NCBI GenBank assembly: GCA_003116995.1
Contig: BDSL01000146.1
Coordinates: forward strand, 62,001 to 126,000
Length of the DNA: 64,000 bases
Source: Yamagishiella unicocca
Lineage: Eukaryota > Chlorophyta > Chlorophyceae > Chlamydomonadales > Volvocaceae
Direction: 5' to 3'
The notes under the pieces were generated by a model. The model worked only from the letters and a program-made list of their open reading frames with translations. It searched no databases and was not told the DNA's origin. Positions 57,001 through 64,000 of the stretch are shown here, in pieces (position 1 is the stretch's first letter; the number at the start of each line of letters is the position of its first letter). Both the position numbers and the translations under genes were made by a program.

Positions 57001-60000
57001 TGTCGGTGGCCAACAGTGTCATCAAACTATCAAAGTGCATGTGGCCAGTGCCGACCATGCCCGACAAGTTCATGGACCGCGTCGGTACCACTCTTGATGC
57101 CTTGTCAATGAAAAGCTCTGTGGCGGATTTCCCGTGCGTCCAAAGCGCACTAGAGGAGCATGCTGGGCTGCCGCCGGACAAGAAGCAGCCGGTAATTGCA
57201 TATATATATGTATGAGCCCGTTTTGCCATTGCCCACCGCGATAGTGCGTAATAAATCGGCTTGGCACCGTGCGTGCGTGCAATCCAAGACCAAAGCTTTG
57301 GTTGATGAGCATTAAACCCCCCGTTTGGGGTACTAAGTGCAAGGTAGGGTACCAAAACACATGCATGGTTTGTAAACCTGGGTACCCGTTTACAGGGGTT
57401 GGTAGCCAGAAACGGTACTGTAACCCAACCATAGGGTTCGTTAACCGGGGTACCCGTTGGGTACCCGTCTACCCGACCACTATCTAGGTTGGGTTACCCT
57501 TGCACTCGGTAACGGACACGACCGTTTACCAACCCACGCACCCGATATCCGACACCCTCGGTAAGCCAAAGCGACCCATAACCGACACGTTCATGCCGTA
57601 GGGAAGTATCCGCGGGGTGCATACATACATAGCATGTATGCGGATGGTAGGAATGTTAAGGGGGCCTGGCATGTGTTAAGGGGGCGGGGCGGTGAGGGCA
57701 TCAGTACACCCTATACGCTCGCGCCACCAGTACCAATCCACCTCATACGTATCGCTAAGGCCCACGCCACATTGTCGCTGTGGAACACGACCAGTTAGTG
57801 CAACTCGCCGGAGGCTGGTGCTCCTAATAACTCATATTTGTATCAATATTGAGATTCAAGCGCTCTCCGGAAACCGGTCTTCCGCCAGCTCCATATCCAG
57901 CATGCCGCCATGCTTGGTGTACTTGAGTGTACTTGATGGTTGAGCCGCCCCTAGGACGCACACGCTCCCGTCTCTGGCCTAAGCCCCAACTACTCATACT
58001 AGATTTAGTCCTCCCTAACCAAACCGATGGCTATTGGCTGCCCGCACCATCGGGATCGGTGGCAGGATATTATTACAGTTACGTAGAGGGCCTTAGTTCA
58101 TGCATGTGACTGCTGTATGTAAGTACATATGCCCACTGCTGCTACGTATCGTACGTGCGTACGTATGTACGTACACGCGTGTTCAATTACTGGTACGCGT
58201 ACGTACGTGCGTATGCAGGAAGCACTACGTCGCGCAGCAGTGCATGCACGGCGGCTGAGTTTACCCGCCGACCTCGCTCGCTCGCCGGTCAAGTCCTGCT
58301 AGTCCTTCATCTCAGAAGTGATGGCGCTCGATCCCTGCTGTTCCAAACGCACTTGAAGTTGTATGCAAATAAATTGAAGGATTGTTACGTACAGTGATGC
58401 ATGTTCTCCTAGCGAAACCAACGAAAGTAGCAGCTACTTTGTGTGAGTAGTCCCAAGCAAGTAAAGAAAGAAAGAAAGAAAGATTAGGCCGGCACTTGGC
58501 CTGGCGTGGATTATGGAAGGTCGTGGATTATGGAAGGTCGCATTCAGATACGGCCAGCGACCACCTGAGTTTTTGATTATGCAGGTATTACTCCTGCATA
58601 ATTTGCTTCAGGTGCCGCCTGCTCACCATTCACACCTTTTCCGGGCGGAGCATTCAACCGAGCGGGGACTAGGTCCTTATACGCGCTCAACTGCCTATCA
58701 CATGGACTAGGACCTGTCCCAGCTGCTCATATGCGACAGGGGCCCCCTACGCGTTTAGCACGCGCTCCCGCATGGCGTCCATGGGATTCGATCCCACCAC
58801 CTTCCGAATGCGGGGACCGGTGAATGATCACATTGCTGATCTCCGATCCCGAGGATAGCAAGTAAGGAACCAATCATGCTCGACGAAAGCCGCCCCACCG
58901 TGAGGTATGTACGTAGGCATGCTCTCCAATCGTTAAACTTCCCGAAGTAGCAAATATGTTTTATGTGAGTCCCAAGAAAAGGACCAACCGCGAACCCCGC
59001 CGTAATGAGATAGGCTTACTTTGTTGTTGGGAACGAAGCTGCTGTATGTGGATTGTGCGCATGCTATGCATGCATTGATGAATGGCCTCGGCTCGTTGCG
59101 GCGGTGTCTTGCTTAAAGAAACACTATATGTGGTCTCTCAGGTATGGATACTTTCCCAGTATCGAAGTAAAAGGTAGGTGCATGCCCGTTTTGATGTTAC
59201 TGACATAACGGCGAATGTGTATCCACTACGTAGATACTGATTTGCTTGGCTTGCTTCGGTGCAGGGCTTCGGCGCACGCTCTAAACAAATGAAATAATTC
59301 TGAACGAATGAATGCTTCGTAAGGTTTTTTTACTTCGATTACGTATCTTCTAAAACGGATCCACTTCGGCATGATAACATTGGGGATGCGTTGCCAGCAG
59401 GTTGGTCGAAGGCATGACTCAGTTAATAATTAACTACCCCGCCGCTCCCAAAAGATGCGAAAGTAAGCCCACCATGCGTGCCCACCAAGCAAGTCATCAT
59501 GTAAAAGGAATATCTGTACGTACAGAAATGCAACGTGTATGTGTACCGAGCGACGAATGTATATTTAATCCGCAGGGTGCGTACGTTTAGGCGAACACAG
59601 TAGATTCTATATATTTCCTTGAGTGTCTTAGGTATACGCCCACGCATTCCATACATTACAGCAGCCAACATTTTTCTCCGCATGCTGGCGCCCATCCATA
59701 TATATGTTATATACCACATGCTATATAGCACCACGCACATGCCATATTTATATGGCAAACGTCCCCCGCGATCCGAAAGCACTACAGCTGGAGACATATA
59801 TATGCATCGCCATCGGTAGATTCGTTCCGCTCTGCTGCGCTGAACAATAAGTTGGACATACAATAATGCGTGAGGCGTCCATTGCACAATAATGCGTGAG
59901 GCGTCCATTGCACAATAATAATGCGTGAGGCGTCGATTGCTGCGTACGTGCATCAAGGCATGCACCTTTAGCAACGTGTCTATTCCGTTCGGTTATTACA

Positions 60001-62306
60001 AGGCCCCCTAGCCGCCCCACTACTCAGTCCTGCGGCGTGGCTCGCTGCAAACCCCCCCCCCCAAAAACCTGCAAAGGACGGAAGGTCTGATAACAGCTAT
60101 TACATACGTATATTCTAAACATTTGCAGCACGTACGAGAGGGATACAGTAGGCTAACCCCGAACGGCCCAACAACAGCCTAGCTACCGACTAGTGCCGCC
60201 GAAGCTATATAGCAGGTACGCACGTATTTAATACATCTCGAATATTATTACCCACACTACCAGCACGCAGAACCACAGGAAGCCTCCAGAAAGTCCAGTA
60301 CCACTGCACTCAAATATATGCGATGTATTCAAGCATATACCTCCTTTTATTACGCCTTTGTACTTCATATTTAAGCCACGGCATGCCCCGCCGTGTAAAA
60401 CATGCGTGCAGGTCGTGATGACGGTCGGCTCCACCCGTGTGTTCCGGAACTTCTTGCGGAAGGAAGATCCCAATGACGACTGGGCGGGGTTGCGGCGCAT
60501 ATTTTCAGAGGGGCATGTGCTGTGGGCAAGTGAGGCTGCTGTGTTACAGGTGGAAAAAGCCCCGTTGGGCCCACCCACCGCACCGCCACGGAGGGAAGAA
60601 GACCCGTTGCGCCCACCCGCAACGACGGTGGTCAAACAGCCAGCAGTTCGCGTGAGCCGGAGGTTACCCCCAATAACACCGGCAGCAACAACAACAATAG
60701 GGCTTAATCGCCCGAACATGGCATTGCTCCCGGCTAAAACGACGGACGAGGTGCGGAGACTACAACAATAATTGGTTGACTCGGCGGAAATATATCTATG
60801 CGCTTGTGTGCAGGGACGTGATTCGCTTCCCAACGCTCCTCTCCTTTACTTCAGATGCATCGATCACATATGCATGCGAGTCGCTCGCGCGAACAATCCT
60901 CACACGCGATGGTGTTTTATGTAGCTAGTGTAAATTAGGCACGCATGGGATGGCATCTCTTTCCATTTAATTGCCGCGTACGTACGTGCCCACCCGCCGA
61001 TTTTTACGTCCGTCGTGAAAGGGATAAGATAATGCGTAGATCATCGCCGCCGTCGTGAAATGTGTATTGAAAGCGAGCAATGTTCCCTCGCTCTAGACGT
61101 CGAGCGAGTAGAAAGACGAATACGTACGTACATACAGTAAGTAGGGCGTCGCGCACCGTACTGGAACAGCATGCATGTTCCTCCTTACGTACAGTACGTA
61201 ACGTTTGCTCCCCGCCCCATCTATTGCTGAATGCACATATTCGTCCCCACAGTCCAAATTGCTTGAAGCCAGTAAGACCAATAACCTACGTCGCGTTTGC
61301 GACCTACTCAAGGACCCGTTGGTCAACCCCAATGCTCAGAACGCGGTACGCTTCGTTTGGCGAACGGAATGGCGTGTGCGTGCTGCTGGCGCGCATGTAT
61401 GCATGAGTGTGCAATGGGCGCAATGGTGTTTTTCCTCTTTGGCGGGAACCGTATATATATCGTTATTGATTCTGCATACAGTAGTGGACATGATGGCTGG
61501 TTAGGTTTCATGCATTTATCATCAGAGCGAGAAAGGGGCAGGGACACTATGCCGGCATGCTTGAGTAGGGCTATACTGTACATATATTAGCGGAATTGCG
61601 TGAACGATCACACATACACCCGGTCGATAGCTTGCGTGCGTTCAGTTGCCAGGGACATTATATATTGCAGGTACGTACGTCAGCTATGGCATTTTCGCTG
61701 CTAGCCCTACGTATGGCGGCCAAATCGTCCGTCGTAAAAGACATTGAAGGTCTACTATCACAACGCTAGCTATGGCTGGATGGGGCAGTGACGTCTTCTA
61801 TATATCGTCTAGGAGGTTGTTAGGTGTCCATCCTGACCTCGTTAGTGCAACATACATGCGCAGCGATTGCCTCCTGAATGTACACATTCGGTGGTAACTT
61901 AGATATAGGGTGTTGCATCTGTATCCTTCGTTCCGGGCGTGCACGGGCACAAGCGAACGAGTGATGGATAGATATAGTATATCCACCATACATGCATCTA
62001 AATATATACGTCTCACTCGCTCACCTTGCCTCCCTTTTTCGTTGGACATAATTTATGTCTCATTAATTTCGTTAGAAGTCGTCGATCACCTACCTTCATT
62101 CGTTCCTTGATGGCGTTCCTTCACCTAGCTATCTTTGTTCCATGACCACGTGCTTGCGTGAGTACTTATGTATTCGTTCTATGCCACCGGCATCCTAATT
62201 TCGGCAGAGAGGCTCGACATCCCTCCACCATGCGAGCAAAGGGGGCGACGTGGAGATCGTCAAGGTTTTGCTGAGCGAGGGTGCGATCAGTTACGCAAAG
62301 AATACA
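41601..62306 (+). CDS. Atypical protein kinase with C-terminal ankyrin repeats (3' end beyond window)
   Basis: Probable Ser/Thr-type signalling kinase, cytosolic. Exons: about 41601-41894 (Gln/Pro/Glu-rich leader, 5' end uncertain), 42103-42253 (VAIK lysine), 42708-42860, 43121-43330, 49292-49414, 49772-49954, 51594-51947, 56173-56343, 56985-57191, 60412-60750, 61253-61345, 62208-62306. Catalytic-loop text is VHGDLKATNIM (HGD for HRD) and the metal site is LIDFD (DFD for DFG); PPEA, KIDSWALGCQLFQML and DPEHRCTPEEALGHAF give subdomains VIII, IX and XI. From 42708 every exon is phase 0 with whole codons. The intron after 56343 has a GC donor (CAG|GCACGT). The last two exons encode ankyrin text (NNLRRVCDLLKDPLVNPNAQ; a 33-residue exon with LHHASKGGDVEIVKVLLSEG). 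If 60751 is not spliced, the frame instead stops at 60769-60771. Kinases of the HGDLK/LIDFD kind fused to repeats are known in other protists. Introns are unusually long and full of repeats. Confidence 0.8.
42288..42704. repeat. (CCCA)n array of about 420 bp at a kinase 3' splice site
   Basis: About 100 tandem CCCA units, with CAGC interruptions near 42445-42468, run straight into the acceptor CACGCAG of exon 42708. The array thus serves as the polypyrimidine tract. The opposite strand is (GGGT)n. A short version (41560-41598) follows the broken exon duplicate. Open frames through it (repeated THPP or GGWV) are artefacts. Confidence 0.95.
44383..44944 (+). mobile_element. tRNA-derived SINE (family C), copy 1, between 57-bp direct repeats
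   Basis: The element at about 44440-44876 starts TCCTCGGGATCGGAGATCAG, has a B-box/T-arm-like GGATCGAATCCCATGG (clean stem in sister copies: GGG-ATCGAAT-CCC), a GC-rich middle, and ends in a CTTT-rich tail. Identical 57-bp sequences (GACCTCTCCACGCTAATCGT ... TGGTACTTATA) lie at 44383-44439 and 44888-44944. In kinase intron 43331-49291. Confidence 0.8.
44970..46272 (-). mobile_element. 3' part of a non-LTR retrotransposon with REL-type endonuclease
   Basis: Minus strand, frameshifted. High-to-low order: 46272-45787 (RT C-terminal-side text such as RFSNAYLTTHRMGHWLRH), a zinc-knuckle-like CPLCRHC...SHILGGCRH (about 45880-45800), RHN/VRAVAACLHNGNKGGG, then 45604-45104 with the PD-(D/E)xK-like core YIIEVGYTSDLNHSDKCTEK and a conserved tail (LGATGTIPNTVKPLLQTLGA). 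The stop is at about 45104. A short 3' UTR follows, ending in (TAA)n at 44970-45000. REL endonucleases occur in R2-like elements and, with APE, in Dualen/RandI elements of Chlamydomonas. The subfamily here is not decided. Confidence 0.75.
46276..47230. mobile_element. Repeat family D, copy 1, with internal palindromes
   Basis: Homologous to 52170-52700 (shared TTATTTTACACGAGATCTAA, GATCCTGTCCACTTGA, GATCTATCTGAACGTGTTGA, ACAGCTTACTTTACACAGCA, CACCATATCATTAAG). It contains a perfect 74-bp inverted repeat (46476-46549 and 46650-46723) around an AT-rich spacer, and a near-perfect 57-bp palindrome at 47050-47106. Neither is present in copy 2. Class of element unknown. Confidence 0.7.
47690..47800. 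repeat. GC-rich palindromic cluster
   Basis: GGGGCGGGGCCCC, AGCGCGAAGCGC and GGGGGGCCCCCCCC lie side by side, followed by (GTCC)n. It lies in a kinase intron and could form strong secondary structure. Confidence 0.6.
48120..49232 (+). mobile_element. Repeat family E, long copy
   Basis: Built from modules containing GGGAACACGG and GTCATGAC, with TCCGGACCAATTGCAAGGGC and CCCGGTACCCTCTGTATGAC. It ends in a hairpin CGGCTTCGAGGAAGCCG followed by ACACCC. An inverted copy is at 53985-54640. A hairpin near the end recalls Helitrons, but the CTRR terminus is not seen. No coding region was recognised. Confidence 0.65.
50179..51213 (+). mobile_element. SINE family C, copy 2, split by a nested SINE B
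   Basis: The head (TCCTCGGGATCAGAGATCAG; T-arm-like CATGGGATCGAATCCCATGG) and middle run to about 50526. They hold an internal direct duplication of about 60 bp (AAAAAGGTGTGAA...GGCGGCACCTAAAGC). The 3' part resumes at 51114 (AATACCTGCATAATAAAAA) and ends in a CTTT tail at 51190-51212. In kinase intron 49955-51593. Confidence 0.85.
50535..51113 (-). mobile_element. Full-length tRNA-derived SINE (family B), nested in SINE C
   Basis: About 579 bp on the minus strand, flanked by the 8-bp duplication GTAATAAT (50527-50534 and 51114-51121). Its head has an A box TACCTCAATTGGGAGAG (about 51102-51086) and a B box GGTTCAATTCC (51049-51039), with normal spacing. Its 3' end is the LINE-like tail, finishing in (TAA)n at 50535-50550. 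Confidence 0.88.
52140..52700. mobile_element. Repeat family D, copy 2, next to a tRNA T-arm-like sequence
   Basis: Homologous to 46276-47230 but lacking its palindromes. On the minus strand 52156-52140 reads GTGGG-TTCGGGT-CCCAC, a perfect 5-bp stem with a 7-base loop like a tRNA T-arm. No full cloverleaf was found around it. In kinase intron 51948-56172. Confidence 0.6.
52701..53984. other. Possible transposon remnant in a kinase intron
   Basis: On the minus strand 53054-52668 is a 128-codon open frame (GVIALDDAVAAVAQTGDQLK then FFVLNDMVGVVHAGG) that abuts family D copy 2. It may be a decayed element protein; no family was recognised. The rest has nothing I can identify. Confidence 0.3.
53985..54640 (-). 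mobile_element. Repeat family E, inverted copy
   Basis: Inverse of much of 48500-49232: starts with the hairpin CGGCTTCCTCGAAGCCG, then CAGGGCTGTTTC, a ...CTCATGGTCAGTACCG stretch, and the GGGAACAC / CCGTGTTCC motifs with GGTCCGGACACAGCGAATAG. Confidence 0.7.
54641..56172. other. Kinase intron DNA without recognised content
   Basis: Contains a short open frame on both strands at 54674-54955 and a perfect short hairpin GTATTCGACAAGTTGTCGAATAC at about 55338-55360. No gene seen. Confidence 0.35.
56652..56718. repeat. 30-bp hairpin with TTCG loop
   Basis: Arms CCAGCTAATGTTGCCGCCGA... and the inverse ...TCGGCGGTAACATTAGCTGG pair over 30 bp with one mismatch around a loop of about 7 bases containing TTCG. 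In kinase intron 56344-56984. Confidence 0.85.
56731..56870. mobile_element. Small foldback element (MITE-like)
   Basis: Inverted ends TGTGAAACGCAATCGATT / AATCGATTGCGTTTCACA flank about 100 bases made of AAACAGGAAGG and TAAGGAATTCC repeats. It lies directly beside the 30-bp hairpin. Confidence 0.6.
57295..57600. repeat. Block rich in GGGTACCC-like words
   Basis: GGGTACC, GGGTACCCGTT and CCAACC/GGTTGG words recur irregularly within 300 bases of kinase intron 57192-60411, many of them palindromic. No period is clear. Confidence 0.5.
57665..58068 (-). mobile_element. SINE family B, truncated at both ends
   Basis: Matches most of 50535-51113 but lacks the (TAA)n tail and stops at GTGGCAGGAT, before the tRNA-like head. 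Differences from the full copy include two +4 steps (CATGC versus CATGCATGCTTGC) and CATACGTATCGC versus CATATCGC. Confidence 0.85.
58465..58856 (-). mobile_element. SINE family C, full copy with target-site duplication
   Basis: Minus strand: (AAAG)n tail at the low end, head (TCCTCGGGATCGGAGATCAG read on minus) at the high end, T-arm-like GTGGG-ATCGAAT-CCCAT. It is flanked by the 9-bp duplication AGCAAGTAA at 58456-58464 and 58857-58865. This copy defines the element at about 392 bp. Confidence 0.9.
59855..59940. repeat. Tandem repeat of about 26 bp
   Basis: Three units of AATAATGCGTGAGGCGTC plus CATTGCAC, in kinase intron 57192-60411. Confidence 0.8.
61685..61768 (+). pseudogene. Possible degenerate ankyrin exon
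   Basis: Between the two ankyrin exons an open stretch reads LALRMAAKSSVVKDIEGLL before a TAG. The spacing resembles an ankyrin helix pair, but there is no proper donor and no conserved TPLH-type start. Confidence 0.25.
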
Positions 62307-63211
62307 GTAAGTTGGTAGCAAGGGTTATCATGTACGATATATGTAATACGTAAACGAGGGATGCGAAACAGGGGTTATTATGTCTGGAAGGGATGCAAAA
62401 CACTGGGGCGAACAGTGAGCACACCTTGCTTGATCGCACTTAAATAATTCGCAGCAGGTAAGAGCGAATGCATATTGTGCACATAGCTTGAATGGATGAA
62501 TGTAGGCGCTGAGTCAGTGATGTTAATCCTTGGAGGCACGCTTACGTTTCTAACGCCACAGACAGATATAATCGTGGACATATATACAGTATACGCCACC
62601 CAAAAGTGAATGCTCATGAAACAGTCCAGTATGCAATGGTGTGTGGCAGCGGCGGTCGGTTAACAGTCGTATTGACTTATTACGGGTTTCCAGTTGATCG
62701 TGGAGTACGTAGCCGCATTATTTAGGATTGTTAGGATAATTAGGAATTATTATAGCATTATTTACGTAGGAGCCGCATTTAGGAGAACGGCGCAACTTGT
62801 TTCAGTCGTAGTAGTGTCGGGTGTGTAAGTGCGTATGTATCTGTCTAGGCAAATTGGACAAACTAGATCATACCTAAACAAAGGATGATGGAACAGACCT
62901 CGCCTACGTGCTTACTTTATTTCAATCAGGTTCGGAAAGATGAGGTCCATGCACTATATATGCATACTCTCGCTGTTGTCATGCATACAAACATCGGACC
63001 GGACGTACGTTGTTATTTGATGTATTACATTTGTGGGTAGTCCAATAATGGGTGAGCATTACAATGGGTGGCGAAAGTCCTCTAGCACTTTGCTGTGCCT
63101 TCGGTCCGGACGGCCCGCCCATAATTATATATTAAGATGGGGCCGCAAACACATGGCGGCTGCTTGCCGCCGCTGCAATATCCCACCCGTACCCGAATGG
63201 TGGTAGTACGT
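62307..63211. other. Intron or intergenic DNA after the last visible ankyrin exon
   Basis: No further ankyrin exon seen. Short palindromic stretches and TTAGGATTGTTAGGATAATT repeats lie near 62725-62760. Confidence 0.4.
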
Positions 63212-64000
63212 AAGGACTACTACTGTACGTACCGATTAGATCTCTGGTGGACCAGAACACCGGGGCCCACCTCATCACCAGTGCCGAACTGCAGAACCTC
63301 TTCATCAACAAAACCAGGATCCAACGCCGGCACAAAGTTGCGCTCAACCGACTTAGCCTTGCGCTCAGCGCACACTGTGATCCCCTTGAACGGGGCAAAG
63401 ACATGGACCCCAAACGCTACGCCAGCGAGGCACCACTAGGGGACAGGCGCCTCCGGCGGATACCAGACGTGCCCGCATTTGCTGGCTTGCTATTCAAATC
63501 GCGCGTGCCCAATGCTGCCGTCATGCCCTCCATGGACCCACATACCCTGTGCACCCACCGCGGGGTAGTGCCAGGAGAGCACGGGGGCAGGCGCCCGCAA
63601 ACTGCCCCAATGCCAGAGGCCACGGGAGCACAATACCCCCGACATGGCATCGCCGTAAACCCGACTCCAAACGGGCCCCGAGGTACCGACCACATGGACC
63701 CACCATCGCCTCAACAAGAGACCCCCCGGCGGGGGCGCAAGCGCAAAGGTGTTACAGCCCGGCAGGAAGAACTCATCGCCAAAAGCACGCGGTGTGATAA
63801 CAATAAGACACGGACGGCCAAGGCCAGAATCCATGATGTACCGGCACTTGTGCAGCTCCATGCCGAAGAAGAAGGGAAACCTGTAACGCAGTGGGCCCGC
63901 CTGTGGGCCGGCACCGACGACGATGTGGCCGCTTTCTGGCGGGCGGTCCTGGAAGATATGCGCCCCCATGTCAAAAGCCTGGGGCGAAGGCAACAGCCAA
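63212..64000 (+). CDS. Unrecognised long ORF running off the window, possibly element-encoded
   Basis: One frame stays open from a TAA at 63209-63211 to the window end, about 263 codons. The first Met is at about 63400 (MDPKRYASEAPLGDRRLRRI). Composition is basic and Pro-rich, with a nuclear-signal-like PRRGRKRKGV, then a helical stretch (VTARQEELIAKSTRC) and a C-terminal visible part with WARLWAGTDDDVAAFWRAVL. GC content and codon use are unlike the AT-richer kinase exons upstream. No family was recognised; an element-encoded protein or a new host exon are both possible. If the kinase gene continues beyond the window, this ORF lies within one of its introns. Confidence 0.45.

Noticed and set aside
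58217..58397. Extra kinase exon (text with LLFQTHLKLYANKLKDCY)
   Set aside because: The acceptor phase does not fit the strict phase-0 pattern of the neighbouring exons and one frame meets a stop; not enough support.

Overview
The window is nuclear DNA of a green alga, most likely a volvocine (Chlamydomonas/Gonium/Volvox relatives). The reasons: genes are split by many short GT-AG introns; the first gene encodes a GH9 cellulase with the proline-rich linker and Cys-rich tail typical of green microalgae; a secreted papain-like protease carries LysM modules; and copia-type, non-LTR and tRNA-derived SINE elements fill the spaces. No bacterial operon, rRNA gene, intact tRNA gene or CRISPR array is visible.

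Layout: (1) 109-9197 (+), the 3' part of a GC-rich GH9 endoglucanase gene whose introns hold many minisatellites; (2) 9.2-14.4 kb, intergenic DNA with an old direct-repeat pair that may be a decayed LTR element; (3) 14635-20698 (+), a complete 11-exon gene for a secreted cysteine protease with C-terminal LysM modules; (4) 20.7-22.0 kb, repeats; (5) 22004-28740, two 5'-truncated copies of one copia retrotransposon in inverted orientation; (6) 29.1-39.3 kb, decayed coding stretches on both strands mixed with short dispersed repeats; (7) about 41.6 kb to at least 62306 (+), one gene for an atypical protein kinase with C-terminal ankyrin repeats, stretched over more than 20 kb by introns full of SINEs, a LINE 3' end and other repeats; (8) 63212-64000 (+), an unrecognised ORF that runs off the window.

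The three main genes are all on the plus strand and have no obvious functional link. The first two fit extracellular-matrix or wall turnover (glucan cleavage; secreted protease with carbohydrate-binding modules). The kinase-ankyrin protein looks like a cytosolic signalling protein.

The most unusual signals are: (a) sister copies of repeats and of a duplicated kinase exon differ again and again by 4-nt insertions, often an exact 4-nt duplication or a 3-nt duplication with one extra base; (b) in the GH9 gene a 5' splice site lies inside a 36-bp tandem repeat, giving four in-register donors 36 nt apart and open in frame; (c) the 3' end of a REL-type LINE is shared by a tRNA-derived SINE present in several copies; (d) inverted duplications occur at several scales, from about 28 bp to 3.2 kb.
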